A stretch of 64,000 bases of DNA from Mauremys mutica (lineage: Eukaryota; Chordata; Testudines; Geoemydidae): NCBI RefSeq assembly GCF_020497125.1, contig NC_059075.1, forward strand, positions 68,157,321-68,221,320. Direction: 5' to 3'. The position numbers and the translations under genes were made by a program. Positions 24,467 to 36,785 of the stretch are shown here, piece after piece (positions within the stretch are counted from its first letter, which is position 1; the number at the start of each line of letters is the position of its first letter). A model generated the notes under the pieces. It was not told the DNA's origin and made no database searches. It saw nothing but the letters and a program-made list of their open reading frames with translations.

Positions 24467-25322
24467 CAGGGCTGGATTAACTCTCTCCTGTGGGCCCAGA
24501 GCTATTAGATTTTGTGGGGCCCCTGTATACAAGTCTTTTTCCTAATTTAAAACAAAATTCTCACTATTATGGCATCGACGCTATTAACACTATACTAAAC
24601 TTGCCTTTTAATTAACGTAAAGCATTTCTGTGGTTACATTTCAGTCTTAAAACATGTAGACTATAGTTAAGCTAATTCAAAATAGCCTACTGCTTACCTC
24701 AGAACAGCTGTTCTATTAGTTTCTTTCAGGGCGGGAGTTTGGGTGCAGGAGGGGGCTCCAGGCTGGGGCAGAGTATTGGGGTGCAGGAGAGGGTGAGGGG
24801 TGCAGGCTCTGGGAGGGAGTTTGGGGTAGGAGAGGATTGTGACTTGGGGCAGGGGGTTGGGGTGCAGGAGGGGGTGTGGGTCTGGGAGGGAGCTTGGGTG
24901 CAGGAGGGGATTCTGACCTGGGGGGGGGGGTTGGGATGCAGAAGGGAGTGTGAGGTGCAGGCTCCAGCTGGTTCCCGGCCAATGGGAGCTGCGGGGACAG
25001 TGCTGGGGGCAGGGGCAGCACGCAGAGCCGCCTTCACCCTCCCCAGGGGCCGCAGAGATGTGCCAGCAGCTGACCACTTCCTGATGCGGAGTGGGACCAC
25101 GGCATGCAGGCAGCCTGTCTGAGCCCTGCTGTGCCACTGGACTTTTAGTGGCCCAGAGATCGCCATCGACTGGCAGAAGCTCCAGGATCGACCAGTTGAT
25201 TGCAATCGACAGGTTTATGACCACTGAATTGTATATAATTATGGATTTATGTTTGTGGGGGGGCCCCTTAGCCCGAGGCACTGGGCTGCAACCCCTAAAG
25301 CCCCAGCGTTAATCCGGCCCTA
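24467..25322. mobile_element. hAT-type element with minisatellite interior
   Basis: Ends CAGGGCTGGATTAAC (24467) and GTTAATCCGGCCCTA (ending 25322) are inverted repeats. Flanks TGGGCTGC (24459-24466) and TGGGCTGG (25323-25330) agree at 7 of 8, a hAT-length duplication. The interior at 24725-25010 is a degenerate GGGGTGCAGGAGGG minisatellite followed by a CCAATGGGAGCTGCGGGG block. Both are shared with the elements at 29443 and 32515, so this is a composite. The proline-rich frames on the minus strand are by-products of the repeats. Confidence 0.75.
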
Positions 25323-25330
25323 TGGGCTGG

Positions 25331-26819
25331 GACCAATGCATGAGCTGCAGGTCTCTCTAGAAAATGGTAGCAGGTGGTTTAAAAGGAAAACAGTGAGACG
25401 AGTAAGAGCTTTGAGGGAGGTGGCTGGGTTTTGCCGGCCTCTCTTCGTAGGAGGCCATGGTACACCCTGGAGCTGAGAGCTCTGTTTCAAGCTTTGATCA
25501 TGGGGACATCTGTAGCTGCTATGGCTTTACCTTTGTAGATGCTGGGTAGAGAAAACTATTGCTCAGGAGAAATAGTAAACCTAGGAAAAAGAAATAAGGA
25601 GAGTGTATTATAAATATATGGCAGAAAAAGCAAAAGCTAATCTATCGAAGATGGCTTGTTCTTGTAACCATGATAATAGGCCAAACAGATGAGCCTTCCC
25701 CCCCGCCCCCCGCATTGTTTTCAGGACAGGTATTTTTCTAAGGGTGGAACAAGGATTTATTTTCTGATCTCTAGATGAAAAAATGTTAAGGGTGCACAGT
25801 TAAAAAGTCATGAGATGTCCTGAGCCACTTTGCACATTCTGTACAGTGCTCAGTTTATGTTTTATTACATAAACAGCAATACATAAGCAACACATTCAAG
25901 CAGAAAAGCAGGATGTGGACAAAGCATAGCATATATGTGGACATGGTTCACTCAGTGTTGCTGTTAAACTTTCTTGACTTTGGGTGAGTTAATTGCATTT
26001 CTTGACTTTGGGTGAGTTAATTGCACAATTTTACCCTTTGCATTAAGGAGGGTGCATTTAATTTCCTTGGTTCATTTTACATGTCTGTGCTTATTTATTT
26101 AATGTATTTATTTTGGTTTTTACTCTCCTATAGCATGTACTCTTAGCTCTAGGCACACCTTGACAGGCTGCAAGAATAAAATCATACAAACAGACAACTC
26201 CAGGAATGCCTCTTCATCCAGTTATTAATAACAGTGCTTAAAGTGGTCCATAAAAAGTGGGGTGTCTATTATAATCTTGGAGGAGCAGCTTTGGTAAGGT
26301 AGTGCTTAAAGTGCACTCCTGAAAGACCCAGCTCAACTTTTATTTTTTTCCCTCTGGGTCTGTCACCCCTTGTGTGCCACCACAAACCCTTCCCCCCTGC
26401 TGACACACTTTAAGCACTGATTAGTAGCATAAATCTTAACCTTGTAACATTTAAATGGACCCACTTAAGCCCTGGAGTTCAGACTTCACTGGGATGAACA
26501 AGTTCTAGACTCTAGAGGCAGACAAGTTCCTTCCTTCACAACTGCTGCTGTTAGGTTGGAGACCTTTTCTACAAGGCTGAGTTAACAGTTCAGCAGTGCC
26601 CTCAATGTATGTTGTGATGACAGTAACTTGACAAAAGAAAAAGAGAGAAATTTCTTTGAACTGGAGTAAAGTAATTTTGGTCCAGTGTAAAACCAATATT
26701 ATAGGAACAGTTATCATATAAGCCACCAGCTGACTGCGATGATATTTGCTGGATACATTTTAAGCAATACATGGAACTAATAAGTTTTGTACTTTGCAAT
26801 TCTCTTTGTGCATGCGAAG
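25331..26819. other. Intergenic sequence with a 28-bp tandem duplication
   Basis: A 28-bp unit starting TTTCTTGACTTTGGGTGAG is present twice without change at 25970-25997 and 25998-26025. No gene or named repeat otherwise. Confidence 0.5.
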
Positions 26820-26996
26820 AGACTGATCCTTATAAGGCGGAAAAGCTCGTGTCCCACTTCTGAAGATTGGAATGTTGACACGGCAGGGATTGCTTCATAC
26901 GAGCCGCTTATCTATCAGATTCATGATAAAAGTGAAGAATTTCATGTGCTGTGGAAAGAATTTCTCTCTTGTCTAAAGGAAGCCAGAGATGTGCAA
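26820..26996 (+). CDS. Candidate unannotated internal exon (59 codons)
   Basis: The stretch is open and phase 0 at both edges: 177 bases, with an AAG acceptor at 26817-26819 after a pyrimidine-rich run (TTGCAATTCTCTTTGTG), and the strong donor CAA|GTAAGAG at 26996/26997. The peptide is mixed and protein-like, containing DWNVDTAGIASYEPLIYQIH and EEFHVLWKEFLSCLKEARD, and matches no repeat I know. I cannot name a family. It may be an exon of an unknown or lineage-specific gene, part of an old domesticated or dead transposable element, or chance. Open reading continues past the donor to about 27155, which weakens the case slightly. Confidence 0.3.
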
Positions 26997-28869
26997 GTAA
27001 GAGTTACGATGCATGAGATGGCTAGATGTGGGGAGCCAGGGCTGCAGAAGTCCAGGAAATTGCTTTGTAATGTGGCCATTGGTTGTCCATACCTTGTGTT
27101 ATTCACGTGTATGGTTCTATATAATTGTACTGAAATCAATACAATGTACATTTAAAAACTGTATGAATGCTTGGCATTTATAGACTATAGAAGAATGCAG
27201 CAAAAATTCTTTAGAGACCCTACCCTTATGGTATTTCTGGTCTTGATCACATACACAATTTTGACCTGTCTTTGACATTCAATTGAGTTTTGAAGGGGTA
27301 GGATTTTGCTGTGTGCGTTTCAGTGAGTTATTTGCAATTTCCCTCATACAAGTTTTTCCTGAGAGCAGCAGTTCCTGTGCCTATTAAAACAGGGAGAGAG
27401 AATATGCAGTGAAATCTAAAGGGCTTCATGTGTCTGAGCAGACACCCACACAGTTTGCTCAGTCACTAATACCTTTATTTTAAAAGAACATGTTTCCCCT
27501 GCAAACCAAGGAACGATGCCAGTCCTCAGCGTTAACTCTGTCCTTGCTGAGTTTTAAACACCAGCTGTTGCTCTTGTAGCCTCCTTTTTCAAAGTGTGGC
27601 TAGACATATTCTGTACAGTTGGGAAAAGTGTATTTTGTCCCATCACCTAACACAGGCACCTGGAATGATTTCCCTCAAACATTCTCAAAACATCACCTTC
27701 CGCCAGAGACTGACTGTGACAGATATGGGGAGGCAGGGGGCCGATAGCAGCCCTGCAGTGGACATAGTGAGGGGTGGATTTATATCTCCACCCCCACACT
27801 ATCTTCTGGAGGAGAGCGTGGGACCCACTATGTTCTGCATGCAGGGGGAGGGAGGGGAAGAGGCAGAGACCAGAGTGCGACCTAGAGGGACTTGAGCAGC
27901 TACTGTGGCGCACAATATCGGACTGGCCTCTGGGGAGCAGGTAGGACTCTCTGGCCTAGCCTGGTCCTGCCTTCCAGCCACCACAGGTCCCCAGTGGGAG
28001 GGGCAGAAGCACATGCACCAGCCCCCAGGGTGGGATGGGAGATGAAACAGGGCACCAGCATCTAGCATAAGGTAGGGGGCATCGGTGCCCAGGGCCGGGC
28101 ATCAGGAGCCGGCTCTCTGACCCTAAGTCTCAGTAGCTCCCTTCGCTCCCCCTCCTATCCCTCTGCCCCCGCCCCCATTCACAGGGAGCTTCCGCCCCCG
28201 CCCCCCCCCCCCCAACCATGGGCAATTTCAGCTCCCAGGGTGAATGTTTCAGAACAATCTGAGAACATAAAAACCCAGATAATTGTCAAGAGGCACCTTC
28301 CTGTCTCCCTACCCAAGGGGGATGATGGGTGTGGCTCCTTCCCTTTCTCACTCCCTGGGAGGACATAGGAATTTCGCCTTCTTTTTTCTCCTGAGGTGGA
28401 GGTCGGAGGGGATTCTCACCTACAGGTCCCAGCTCTCTCTCCCAGCTTGGCCCCCAGTGCCTCTGGTTACTGAAATCCTCCTTATCCCTCTCCCTCACTT
28501 CATTTTTGCCTCTCCGTCTCTGCAACTCCTTTCTGACTGGTGCCCCCTTTCTATCTGTCCCCTCCTTCCTACCCCCAGCTGTCTGTGCTTTCCCTCCGTA
28601 GCATGCAGGGGGACGCCAGGGCAGTTTATTCTCCTGCTGTGCAGCTCCCAGCCAGCATCTTGCTGCTGGGCAGAGGGAGCAGGAGGCTACAGGCTGGCTG
28701 GCTGCCTGCCACCCTCCCCATCTAATTAGTGCTGAGATGCAGTCAGCAGGCAGGGGGTGAGACGCGCTGGTCTATTAAACAATCTATGAGGCCGGTGTGA
28801 GATGCTGAGGCTTTGCTGTGTCACACCCAGGAGCAGCCCTCAGGCTCTTTAGCCTTTGGTCTCACGCCA
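26997..28869. other. Intergenic sequence, GC-rich in part
   Basis: 27700-28250 is GC-rich with C-runs (28200-28215) and resembles unclassified turtle repeats. I see no gene. Frames at 28283-28729 lack domains. Confidence 0.4.
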
Positions 28870-29172
28870 GCGTAAGCAGCATTGCCAACCCCAGGCATTC
28901 ACAAAACTTGAGTCCAGCCCTGAGACATCATGAAGATTTAAAAAAAAAAAATTCATTCTGGTTTCTTTATATTTGTCCATATGAGCCTTTAGGGAGCAGT
29001 CAGACCACGTTTTCAAGTTTTTTGCCACAGCCATGAGGGCTAGCAACTTCTTTTTAAAATGAAAGTTGAGATTCTCACATAATCCCAGGGTTCCAGGAGC
29101 TGGGGCTTTCTAAAAAAAACCTACCAGATACCACGAAACTCGCAATAAATTCACAAGAGTTGGTCACACTGA
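28870..29172. mobile_element. Degenerate TIR element
   Basis: GCATTGCCAACCCC near 28878 is opposed by AGAGTTGGTCACACTG near 29157-29172. The interior has the TGAGCCTTTAGGGAGCAGTC and AGCCATGAGGGCTAGCAACT segments I associate with a recurring sauropsid repeat. Old, with no clear target duplication. Confidence 0.45.
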
Positions 29173-29442
29173 ATACGTCCCTCCTCTTTCTTCTTCTTCA
29201 GTTTCAGCCCCGCCTTCACCCTGCCATCTGTCCCAGCCTTTCCATTGGTGTCTGAGTTTCACAGAAACTCCTGCTCCCTCCACAGCCTTAATGGCAGGAG
29301 GCCAAATTATTCTTTCTTTCTATTGCTGGGGTTGCAGATACCAAAGATGGGGTTAAAAACCCAGAGCAGCCTTTGACCAAAACAAGGCAGTTGGCAGGTA
29401 GGGACTGTAATCGTGACAACTCTCTTAAGCAAAGCAGGGTCA

Positions 29443-30156
29443 GACCTGTGGTTGCCAATTTTCTATTTGCAGAAAACCAAACACCCATGACCTGCCCTTT
29501 TTCTGAGGCGCCGCCCCCGCTCACTCCATCCCTCCTCCCTCCGTCACTCTCTCGCCCGTCACCCCCCCCCACTCATTTGCTCATTTTCACTGGGTTGGGG
29601 CAGGGGTTTGAGGTGCAAGAGGGGATGAGGGCTCTGGCTTGGGGTGCGGGTTCTGGGGTGGGGCCAGGGATGAGGGGTTTGGGATGCAGAAGAGGGTTCC
29701 GGGCTGGGGCCAAAAGGTTTGGAGTGCAGGAGGGAACTTAGGGCTGGGGCAGGGGGTTGGGGCACAGGACGGGGTTTAGGGTGTGGGCTCCAGGCGGCGC
29801 TCACCTCAGGCGGCTCCTGGGAAGCAGTGACATGTTCCTCTGGCTCCTAGGCGGAGGGGAACCCAGGCACCTCCGTGTGCTGCCCCTGCCTGCAGGCGTT
29901 GCCACCACAGCTCCCATTGGCCACAGTTCCTGGCACTCGGGGCGGGGGCAGTGCGTGGAGTCCTCGTGGCCGCCCCTGCGCCTAGGAGTCAGAGGAAGAT
30001 GCTGGAAGCTTCCTGGGAGCCATGCAGGCACCCTGCCTGCCCTGCTGGGGGAGGCCAACCAAACTTCTAATGGCCTGGTCAGCAATGCTGACCAGAGCCA
30101 CCAGGGTCCCTTTTTCACCGGGCATTCCAGTCGAAAACTGGATGCCTGGCAACCCT
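29443..30156. mobile_element. TIR element with G-rich minisatellite, copy 1
   Basis: The left end GGTTGCCAATTTTCTA and right end ATGCCTGGCAACCCTA are inverted. The interior has GGGGTGCAGGA-type tandem units (29590-29790) and CCATTGGCCACAGTTCC-like GC-rich blocks. The same element type occurs at 32515-33055. Non-autonomous. Confidence 0.65.
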
Positions 30157-30169
30157 AGCAGTTCTCCAT

Positions 30170-30330
30170 TTGTAAAATGCAGATAATAATGCTGCCTTTG
30201 TTTTATCTATATAGATTGTAAGCTCTTTGATGCAGGAACTGTCTTGTGCTATGTGTTTATACAGCACCTAGCACCAGGGGGACCTGATTTTGATTGGGGC
30301 CTTTATGAGCTATTGTAATATAAAGACATG
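30170..30330 (+). repeat. MIR end joined to LINE-tail-like segment
   Basis: TCTCCATTTGTAAAATGCAG is the MIR 3' core. It is followed by GATTGTAAGCTCTTTGATGC and TATACAGCACCTAGCACCAG, the conserved tail also seen at 8890 (inverted), 41685 and 44120. Confidence 0.6.
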
Positions 30331-30990
30331 CTGAGCACCCACAACTCTCAAGTCAGTGGGAATCTGTAAGTCAATGGGAGTTGCAGCCCCTCTCATGGCC
30401 AGAACCTTGCTGGGCTTTCCTATAATGTTATGTTCTTAGTATATTCACAGTAATTAGATCAAAAATACAAATATTCTTGCAGGAAGTTTGGAACTTAGAA
30501 CTTCTTTATTTCTTAGAATTCAGAATGATAAAACATAAAATCCCAAAAACAGAGAGAGACAAAACAGAATGCTCCCTAATGGAGTGAGGCACAAATCACC
30601 TCACATTGCATTAAGCTGGCTCATTTCAGACTGGCTGACTGCTGCATGTTTTGCTACAGAGCGCTGTAGCCTGCAAGTGGGACCCAGAAATCCCCCCACT
30701 CTTAGAACGATAGCGTGCAATTCCACATATAACAACCCATCATCTCTAATAACAGATTACCTGGGACAAGTACTCTCTTACAATCTTTGGAGGGGGAACT
30801 TTATTACAAATTTGGTAATTACATTCTTCCTCTCTAAATTCTTCCTGCAGTTTTCAACTAGACTCCGTCCTCTTCACTTTCTGTGTTAGCCTGTTAGGTA
30901 GCGTAGCTGGGTACTTTTAAACAGTGGCCATGTTCCAGCCCACAAGTGAGCTCATTGCAATGTAGGGTGCAGAGATTCCTGTGTACATAT
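30331..30990. other. Intergenic sequence, nothing assigned
   Basis: No gene or repeat recognised. Confidence 0.4.
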
Positions 30991-31702
30991 TGTGATAGAC
31001 CCAGGCCAGTTGGGTACAGCAGAATAGCAGAAGGCAGATATACTGGCTACTGGATTAACAGTTTTCTGTTCCCTGACTGACCAGAGCAGGGGCTGCTCCA
31101 GGCTAATGAGAACACCTGACTCTAATTAAGCTGTAAAGAGTCAGGTGAGGCCATTCAGTTAATGTGACCACCTGACTCTAATTAAGGCCCTGCTGATACT
31201 ATAAAAAGGGCTCACTCCAGTCAGGCAGGGGGTCAGGGAGCCAGAGGAGAGGAAGTGTGGCTGAAGGGCTGGTTACTGAAGACACCCTAAAACATGGTTA
31301 AAGGAGCCCTAAGGTAAGGGTGAAGAAGGGAGAAGCAGGAGAGCTGTGGGAAAGTGGCCCAGGGAAATGTAGCAACTCTGGCAGTGAAAGGTTGGCTGCC
31401 AACAACTGCTACCATTAGGGTCCCTGGGCTGGAACCCAGAGTAGAAGGTGAGCCTGGGTTCCCCCCAACCCACCACTACAGGAACAGCTCCTGGAAGGGG
31501 AAGTCAGGTCCCTGTCAGGACAGGAGGCTGAACAGAAACTGTGGGTGTTCTCTCACCAACCTCCTTGCAGGCCTATGATGAAAAGGGCTTAGTAGACTGT
31601 AACCCTGGCCCTAGAGAGAGAAGGGCTACGTGGAGGGTCACAGTGAGCCACTGAGGCTAGCATAAACTGCCTAGAAGCGCAGGAGCAAGGTCAGAACTCT
31701 GC
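30991..31702 (+). mobile_element. Solo LTR, probably of a gypsy-like retrotransposon
   Basis: Begins TGTGATAGACCCAGGCCAGT and ends near GAACTCTGCCAC. It has a TATA box (CTATAAAAAGG, 31199-31209) followed by CTCACTCCAGTCAGGCAG, and a downstream GGCTGGAACCCAGAGTAGA segment that I recognise from turtle gypsy-type LTRs. No internal gag-pol sequence lies beside it, so it is a solo LTR. The right edge is blurred by a TA microsatellite, so the target duplication could not be fixed. Confidence 0.65.
31199..31209 (+). promoter_or_regulatory. TATA box of the solo LTR
   Basis: CTATAAAAAGG lies about 200 bp into the LTR, the right place for a U3 promoter. Whether it is active is not visible from sequence. 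Confidence 0.5.
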
Positions 31703-31705
31703 CAC

Positions 31706-31706
<1 letters not shown>

Positions 31707-31740
<34 letters not shown>
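31707..31740 (+). repeat. (TA)n(GA)n microsatellite
   Basis: An alternating TA run switches to GA repeats directly after the LTR edge. Confidence 0.95.
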
Positions 31741-32514
31741 TAATTTGGGATCCTTCAGAATGACAGGTATTATAGATATTTAAGCTATTAGATATTTTTA
31801 CTAAACACCATTTAAACTGAATTTAAGACAATGGGTTCAATAAAATGGTCTCCTGACTCCTAGTCTAATACTTTTAATCATAGCATCAGTCATTCTTTCT
31901 AAAGATCAGGCCCTCTGAGAACAAAACCTGATGACTGTTTGCAAATTACCTTGACCCCAAGGCCATTCAGTGTTTTGTTTTGATTTGATTTTCAGCTTGT
32001 TTCAGTGACAGCTGGGTCTGAAATTTTTGGAGGAAAGGATAAAATTGATGAGGAACATTGCTGCAGGATTACAACTTCCTCCCTTCCCCTGCTTAAAGGA
32101 AGTGAGAAATCTGAAAGAATCTTTCCGAGGCATATCTCCCAGGTGGGTGACCCACAATAAACTCCAAAGGCCAAAGTCCTGTACTAACTGCATGTGCAGC
32201 AATCGCTTCTGTTATCAGTGAAGTTCAGCCACCTCTAGTAGCTCCCTGCACAACAACACTGCATACGTTTAGGGAAGCAAGTGAAGCATTCAGCTTCCCA
32301 TAGACACTACGGAAGGAAGTTAGAAAGACAATTCTGTGAGTCTGAATTAGGCCATGGCACTGGGGCTAAGCTCCCTACACTGTTAAAAATTTTCATGGGA
32401 TCCTCAGTGGTGAGGACAAGGGGCCAGGACTTTTGTTGTACACATTTCACCTGCAAGATGGTAAAGAGTCCCTGAACACCAAGCTGTGGTATGATTCAGT
32501 ACTGACCTAGAGGT
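31741..32514. other. Intergenic sequence, nothing assigned
   Basis: No gene or repeat recognised. Confidence 0.4.
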
Positions 32515-33055
32515 AGGGTCGACAACTTTTTAATCAAACACCCTTGTCCTGCCCCTTTCCTGAGGCCATGTCCCACCCCACTCACTCCATCCCCCTTCCC
32601 TCTGTTGCTTGCTCATTTTCACCAGGCTGGGGCAGTGGGTTGGGGTGCAGGAGGGGGTGAGGGTTCTGGGGTGGGGCCGGGGATGAGGGATGCAGGAGAG
32701 AGCTGGGGGATAGGGCTGAGGGGTTCAGAGTGCAGGAGGGGGCTCTGGGCTGGGGCAGGGGATTGGGGTGCAGGGGCATCAGGGCTCTGGCTGGGGGTGC
32801 AGGCTCTGGGGTAGGGCCAGGGATGAAGAGTTCAGAGTGCAGGATGGGAGCTCCCGGAGCTGTGGAGGCAGCACTCAGGGCCCCAGGGCAGCGTGTGGAG
32901 CCCCCCGGCCATCCCTCCGCTTAGGGGTCACAGGGACATGCCACCCACTTCCAGGGAGCTGCACAGAGCCAGGCAGGGAGCCTGCCAGCCCTGCACCAAC
33001 CAGACTTTTAATACACCAGCATGTTCCGATCAAAAACCAGACACCTGGCAACCTA
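32515..33055. mobile_element. TIR element with G-rich minisatellite, copy 2
   Basis: The left AGGGTCGACAACTTT and right ACACCTGGCAACCT ends match the copy at 29443-30156, as do the CATTTTCACCAGGCTGGGGC lead-in and the GGGGTGCAGGAGGGGG units (32640-32840). Possible flanking AGAGG remnants were seen on both sides but are not conclusive. Confidence 0.65.
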
Positions 33056-33925
33056 CATAGAGGGAAGAGCTCCCCACTACTGAACTGTACCACTAACAAC
33101 ATTTCCAGAAGTGCTCTATGGCAAATACTGACTAGGTCTGAGTTAACTGAACTGAGGGCAGAATTTGGGCCTGTAACTGGAACTTATTTAGCAATTATGT
33201 TGTTGATGCAGGAAACAAAATAGAACCCATCTGCAGTGGCTTGGCAGCACTAGTGTGATTAAAATATAGTTAAAACTTACCCCAGCCATTACAGACAGCA
33301 GATAGCAGTCATATTCACACAGGGAGCAAAGGTGCCATTTGAACACAGGCACTTTTCTGACCATAAAGGCACTTTAAAAGGTTAACAAGCTTTCCTCTTT
33401 GCTTGCAGAAAAAATATGCCATGAACCGTAATGGATACTAAACATAAACAAAACTAGGGACATATTGAAAGTCCTTTTTGCTTTTTAAATCCAGGATTTG
33501 AGCTTTTCAAGAAAACTGAAGCAAAGTTAATAAAAGAATGAGGGTTTTACCTTCAGAGCTCCTAACTAGCAGGTCACTCCACGTGTGCTAATCAGTTGGG
33601 TCCTGCCTCCCACCAGCCCATGCAGCAATACCTCCTCTTTGTCTCCAGCACTCCCCTGTGGGGGCTAATACCTTTGTCAAGCCTTTCCTGCCCTTGCTCC
33701 TCAGAGAGCGAGAGATGCTATATGGTAAGCCTCATTCATGTGGGTGGAAAGTGTAGGGCAAACATTTACCTTACCCACTGAGGGAGAAATGGGAGGAACA
33801 GACACCCAGCCACCTGACAGACAGACGGGCTTCCCCTTAAATCAGGGATTCCATCAAAGGCTTATCTGAAGCTAAAAATGCCCCCTGGAGGCCAGGTCCC
33901 CAGAACAAACTTGAATTGCAACATC
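33056..33925. other. Intergenic sequence, nothing assigned
   Basis: No gene or repeat recognised. Confidence 0.4.
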
Positions 33926-34260
33926 CCCTTCCCTCCCCTGCAGGATCCTTTGGAAGGAAAGGTGCTGTATAAGAGTATTATTTACATGCTCTGCTAAGGG
34001 CTGTTCTCAAAAACCACCTGGCAGCAGAGCAATGGCAGAACTGAGGCCAGCTAACAATCCCTTGGTTTAAAAGGATGGAGGCAGGGCTCTCTCAGCAGAG
34101 GGCCCATGTTTTTAATTCACTCCCATCATTGATCTGGCAGAACCAGAATCTGTTAGGCCTTGTACAGCTCTGGAAAGCTCATCTCTTTTACCTGAGACTG
34201 GGGAAGAAGATTTGGGAAGTCGGACTGATTTCTAGAATAGATCTATGTAGCGTGCAATAG
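33926..34260 (+). repeat. LINE-tail scraps (L2-like)
   Basis: GGAAAGGTGCTGTATAAGAG (33957-33976) is an L2-type tail end. The frame at 34090-34200 reads HVFNSLPSLIW-LVQLWKAHLFYLRL, like the extreme C-terminus of L2-group RTs. Low certainty. Confidence 0.4.
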
Positions 34261-35396
34261 ATTCTGTATGCACTCCCTGAAACATGTTGAATAGGGTTCA
34301 TTTTATAAATATAAATGCTAAGGTATGAAAAAGGTAAGTGAACAGTTCAGAAAAACAGGCAGTGAGAGAGGGTGCTGATATAATTCCAGTGGGAGTTGAA
34401 GGTGCCTGTGCTGTTTCTTTATTATGGGGACAAATAAAAGGCAGGCTAGCTCTTGTTCCTATTAAAGTCTGTGGTGGTTTTGCCATTAACTTCAGCAGGC
34501 ATTGGATTGGGCCCAGACTCTTCTTTTAATTGCTCTTTTTAAATTACCATTATTATTGGGTTTTTCCTCAGTGAAGGCTTTCATTAGAGTTGAATGCAAA
34601 GGCTGTGATGCACATAGATGTCACTCCCGTGCAGTGCCCGAGGGATAGGATGCGACTGTGCTGCAAAAGCAGATCTCAAAGCAAAACACCGAAGGAGGAA
34701 TTCACCCCTCCACTGCAGCCACTTTGCACCAGCTAAGCCAAAGGGCTGTGTGGCCACCCTGGTGAATTCCCCTTGGGGAAACAGAGACCCTCAGCAGGCA
34801 CAGAGCCGGCTCTGCAGGGGGGTGATGCAAGGCAAGCAGGGGCATGGCTTGAGACCTCCTCCCTCACAGTGGCCCATAGAGGCCACTGCAACAGGTCTGT
34901 AGGTTATGGCAGCCCTCTCAACTGGTCAAGGCTGTCCTGGGGTCCAAATTAGCCCTCAGAAGCCCTTGCCTACGTGAGATGTAATTTTACCTTCCTGTTC
35001 TGGTGTAGAGATGAATTTGCCTTTTTTGCTTCCCATGTGCTGTTTGAAAGACCCACACAAACAATGGGAAAATTGGGGTGGAGTGTGACAGGGACTGTGA
35101 GGGAGACAGAGTCAGCTCCCTGCCTTGCAAGTTCCGACCCCTTCCCCCACCCCTCTCTCATTCACTACATGCAAATAGTCCTCTTTGGTTTTTTTTCCTC
35201 ACAGACCAGATAAGCAGCTGCTCTGAAACGGACCCGCCCCCCCACGCCGTGCTGCTTCTCTCCTCAAGCAAACATTCCAAAGGGATCCCCCTGCCTGCCT
35301 CTGCTCGAGCAGACAGTAGCTGTTTGTTTTTTAGATAAGCAGCTCCAGGAGCCCCAAGTTCACAACAAAACAAAGAGAGGCATCACAACAAAACAA
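34261..35396. other. Intergenic sequence, nothing assigned
   Basis: A short tandem ACAACAAAACAAAG repeat sits at 35363-35399. No gene recognised. Confidence 0.4.
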
Positions 35397-35660
35397 AGTG
35401 TTATCTTTACTTAAAAAGCATTATGGGAAGGTTCCGGAGGTTAGTTACAGCGTAGTAAGATTAATCACTGTTTACACTGGCACCCCAGCGCTGCAGCACC
35501 AGCGCTATACTCTTTATTCCTCTCGTCGAAGTGGAGTACAAACAGCGCTGTAGCCAGGGAGATACAGCGCTGTATGTGCCTTGCCAGTGTGCATGGGAGT
35601 GAGTTGCAGCGCTGTAAAGCCACCACCAGCGCTGTAACTCTCAATTGTAGCCAAGCCCAG
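35397..35660. mobile_element. AGCGCT-rich MITE
   Basis: Six AGCGCT palindromic cores (CAGCGCTGCAGC, CCAGCGCTATAC, ACAGCGCTGTAGCC and so on) lie within about 260 bp, opened by TGTTTACACTGGCACCCC and closed by TCAATTGTAGCCAAGCCC. The layout is a partly palindromic non-coding element. A related piece lies at 61770-61955. Confidence 0.6.
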
Positions 35661-36540
35661 GGAGAGTGTGTGTGGAGGGGAGGGGACTTGTTCTCTAATC
35701 TTCAGCTATAGTGATCTCAGGTATGACAAGTAACAGCAGGTACAAGATGTATGGACAGACATACAATTTGTGTCCCAGTCTAGTATGATTTCTTTGAGTT
35801 AATGGTGTCCCTTTAAGGCTGCTTTTGTTGCTCTTTTAAGAGAAAAAGGTTAGGGGTTTTGTCTGTGTAGTTCCATGAGACCCACACAGACTATCCCAGG
35901 GGCTTCTTGGATCCCCGACCAAGCCCCTGCTCAGAGAGTGTGTGCATTATGGTGTCACAAAGGGGGTATTCACTAGGTTATCCACATTTATTAGCAGATG
36001 CCTTCTGAGCATGCTACAAAATATGTCAATTGCCTAGACGTTTTTAATTTTTAATTTTAATTTTCCACATTGAACCAAGCAAGGCGCTAGTCCTCAGTAA
36101 GCAGTATGCCTGTGCAAGTTTCACAGTTCAAACAGGAATCTTGTTTAAAGCAACAACAGCAAAAATGTGTGATCTTCTATAGTATGAACTGTGTATTTTT
36201 TTCATACTACCCCATAACTCAAGAATTGAGACAATAGGAATTTAGCTCAAGCTTAAACAAACAAACAACTTGGAGTAAAGACCAAGCATGGAAAATTTTA
36301 GTCCCGATGAAGAATGTTTCAAACAGTTATGAGCATGTGAAAATGGGGGATAATAATGGAAAGTGTTTCACAACCTTAACTATAGCATCTGCTGAGAGTG
36401 AAAGAATAAAAAGCAGTCTTAGAAGGGTGTCATAAGGTCATGATTTAACCATTCCCAACTAGAGCCCTTAGTCAGCAGTGCACAATCGCTGTAGCTAAGA
36501 GGGCTGAATTAGAATCTCACTAGGAGGCAACTTGTGCACT
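35661..36540. other. Intergenic sequence, nothing assigned
   Basis: No gene or repeat recognised. Confidence 0.4.
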
Positions 36541-36711
36541 GGCAATTAGCACATATATTCACCTAGGGTTTTAATCAGCAATAAATATAGAGCACTAAGT
36601 ACACACAGAACTTAAGGAAACATATGGGAAGATTAAAATATACTTTGTGGGCTGTAGGTGGAAGTCTATCAATGAGAAGACTAGCACTGCTTCCCTGAAA
36701 GCAAGTTGTTG
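36541..36711 (+). repeat. 171-bp duplication, copy A
   Basis: Near-identical to 37792-37962: 2 mismatches in 171 bases (CACATAT/CATATAT and TCTATC/TGTATC), same orientation and equal length. Copy A ends exactly where a CR1 3' tail begins. Confidence 0.95.
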
Positions 36712-36785
36712 ATTTGAGCTTTGAGCAGAGGATTGGACCAGATGACCTCCTGAGGTCTCTTCCAACCCTTATCTTCTATGATTTC
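36712..36785 (+). mobile_element. CR1 3' tail
   Basis: TTTGAGCAGAGGATTGGACC, then GATGACCTCCTGAGGTCTCT and a decayed TTCTATGATTTCT end. It is about one tenth diverged from the younger CR1 at 16000-16080. Only the last 75 bp or so of CR1 are present. Confidence 0.75.
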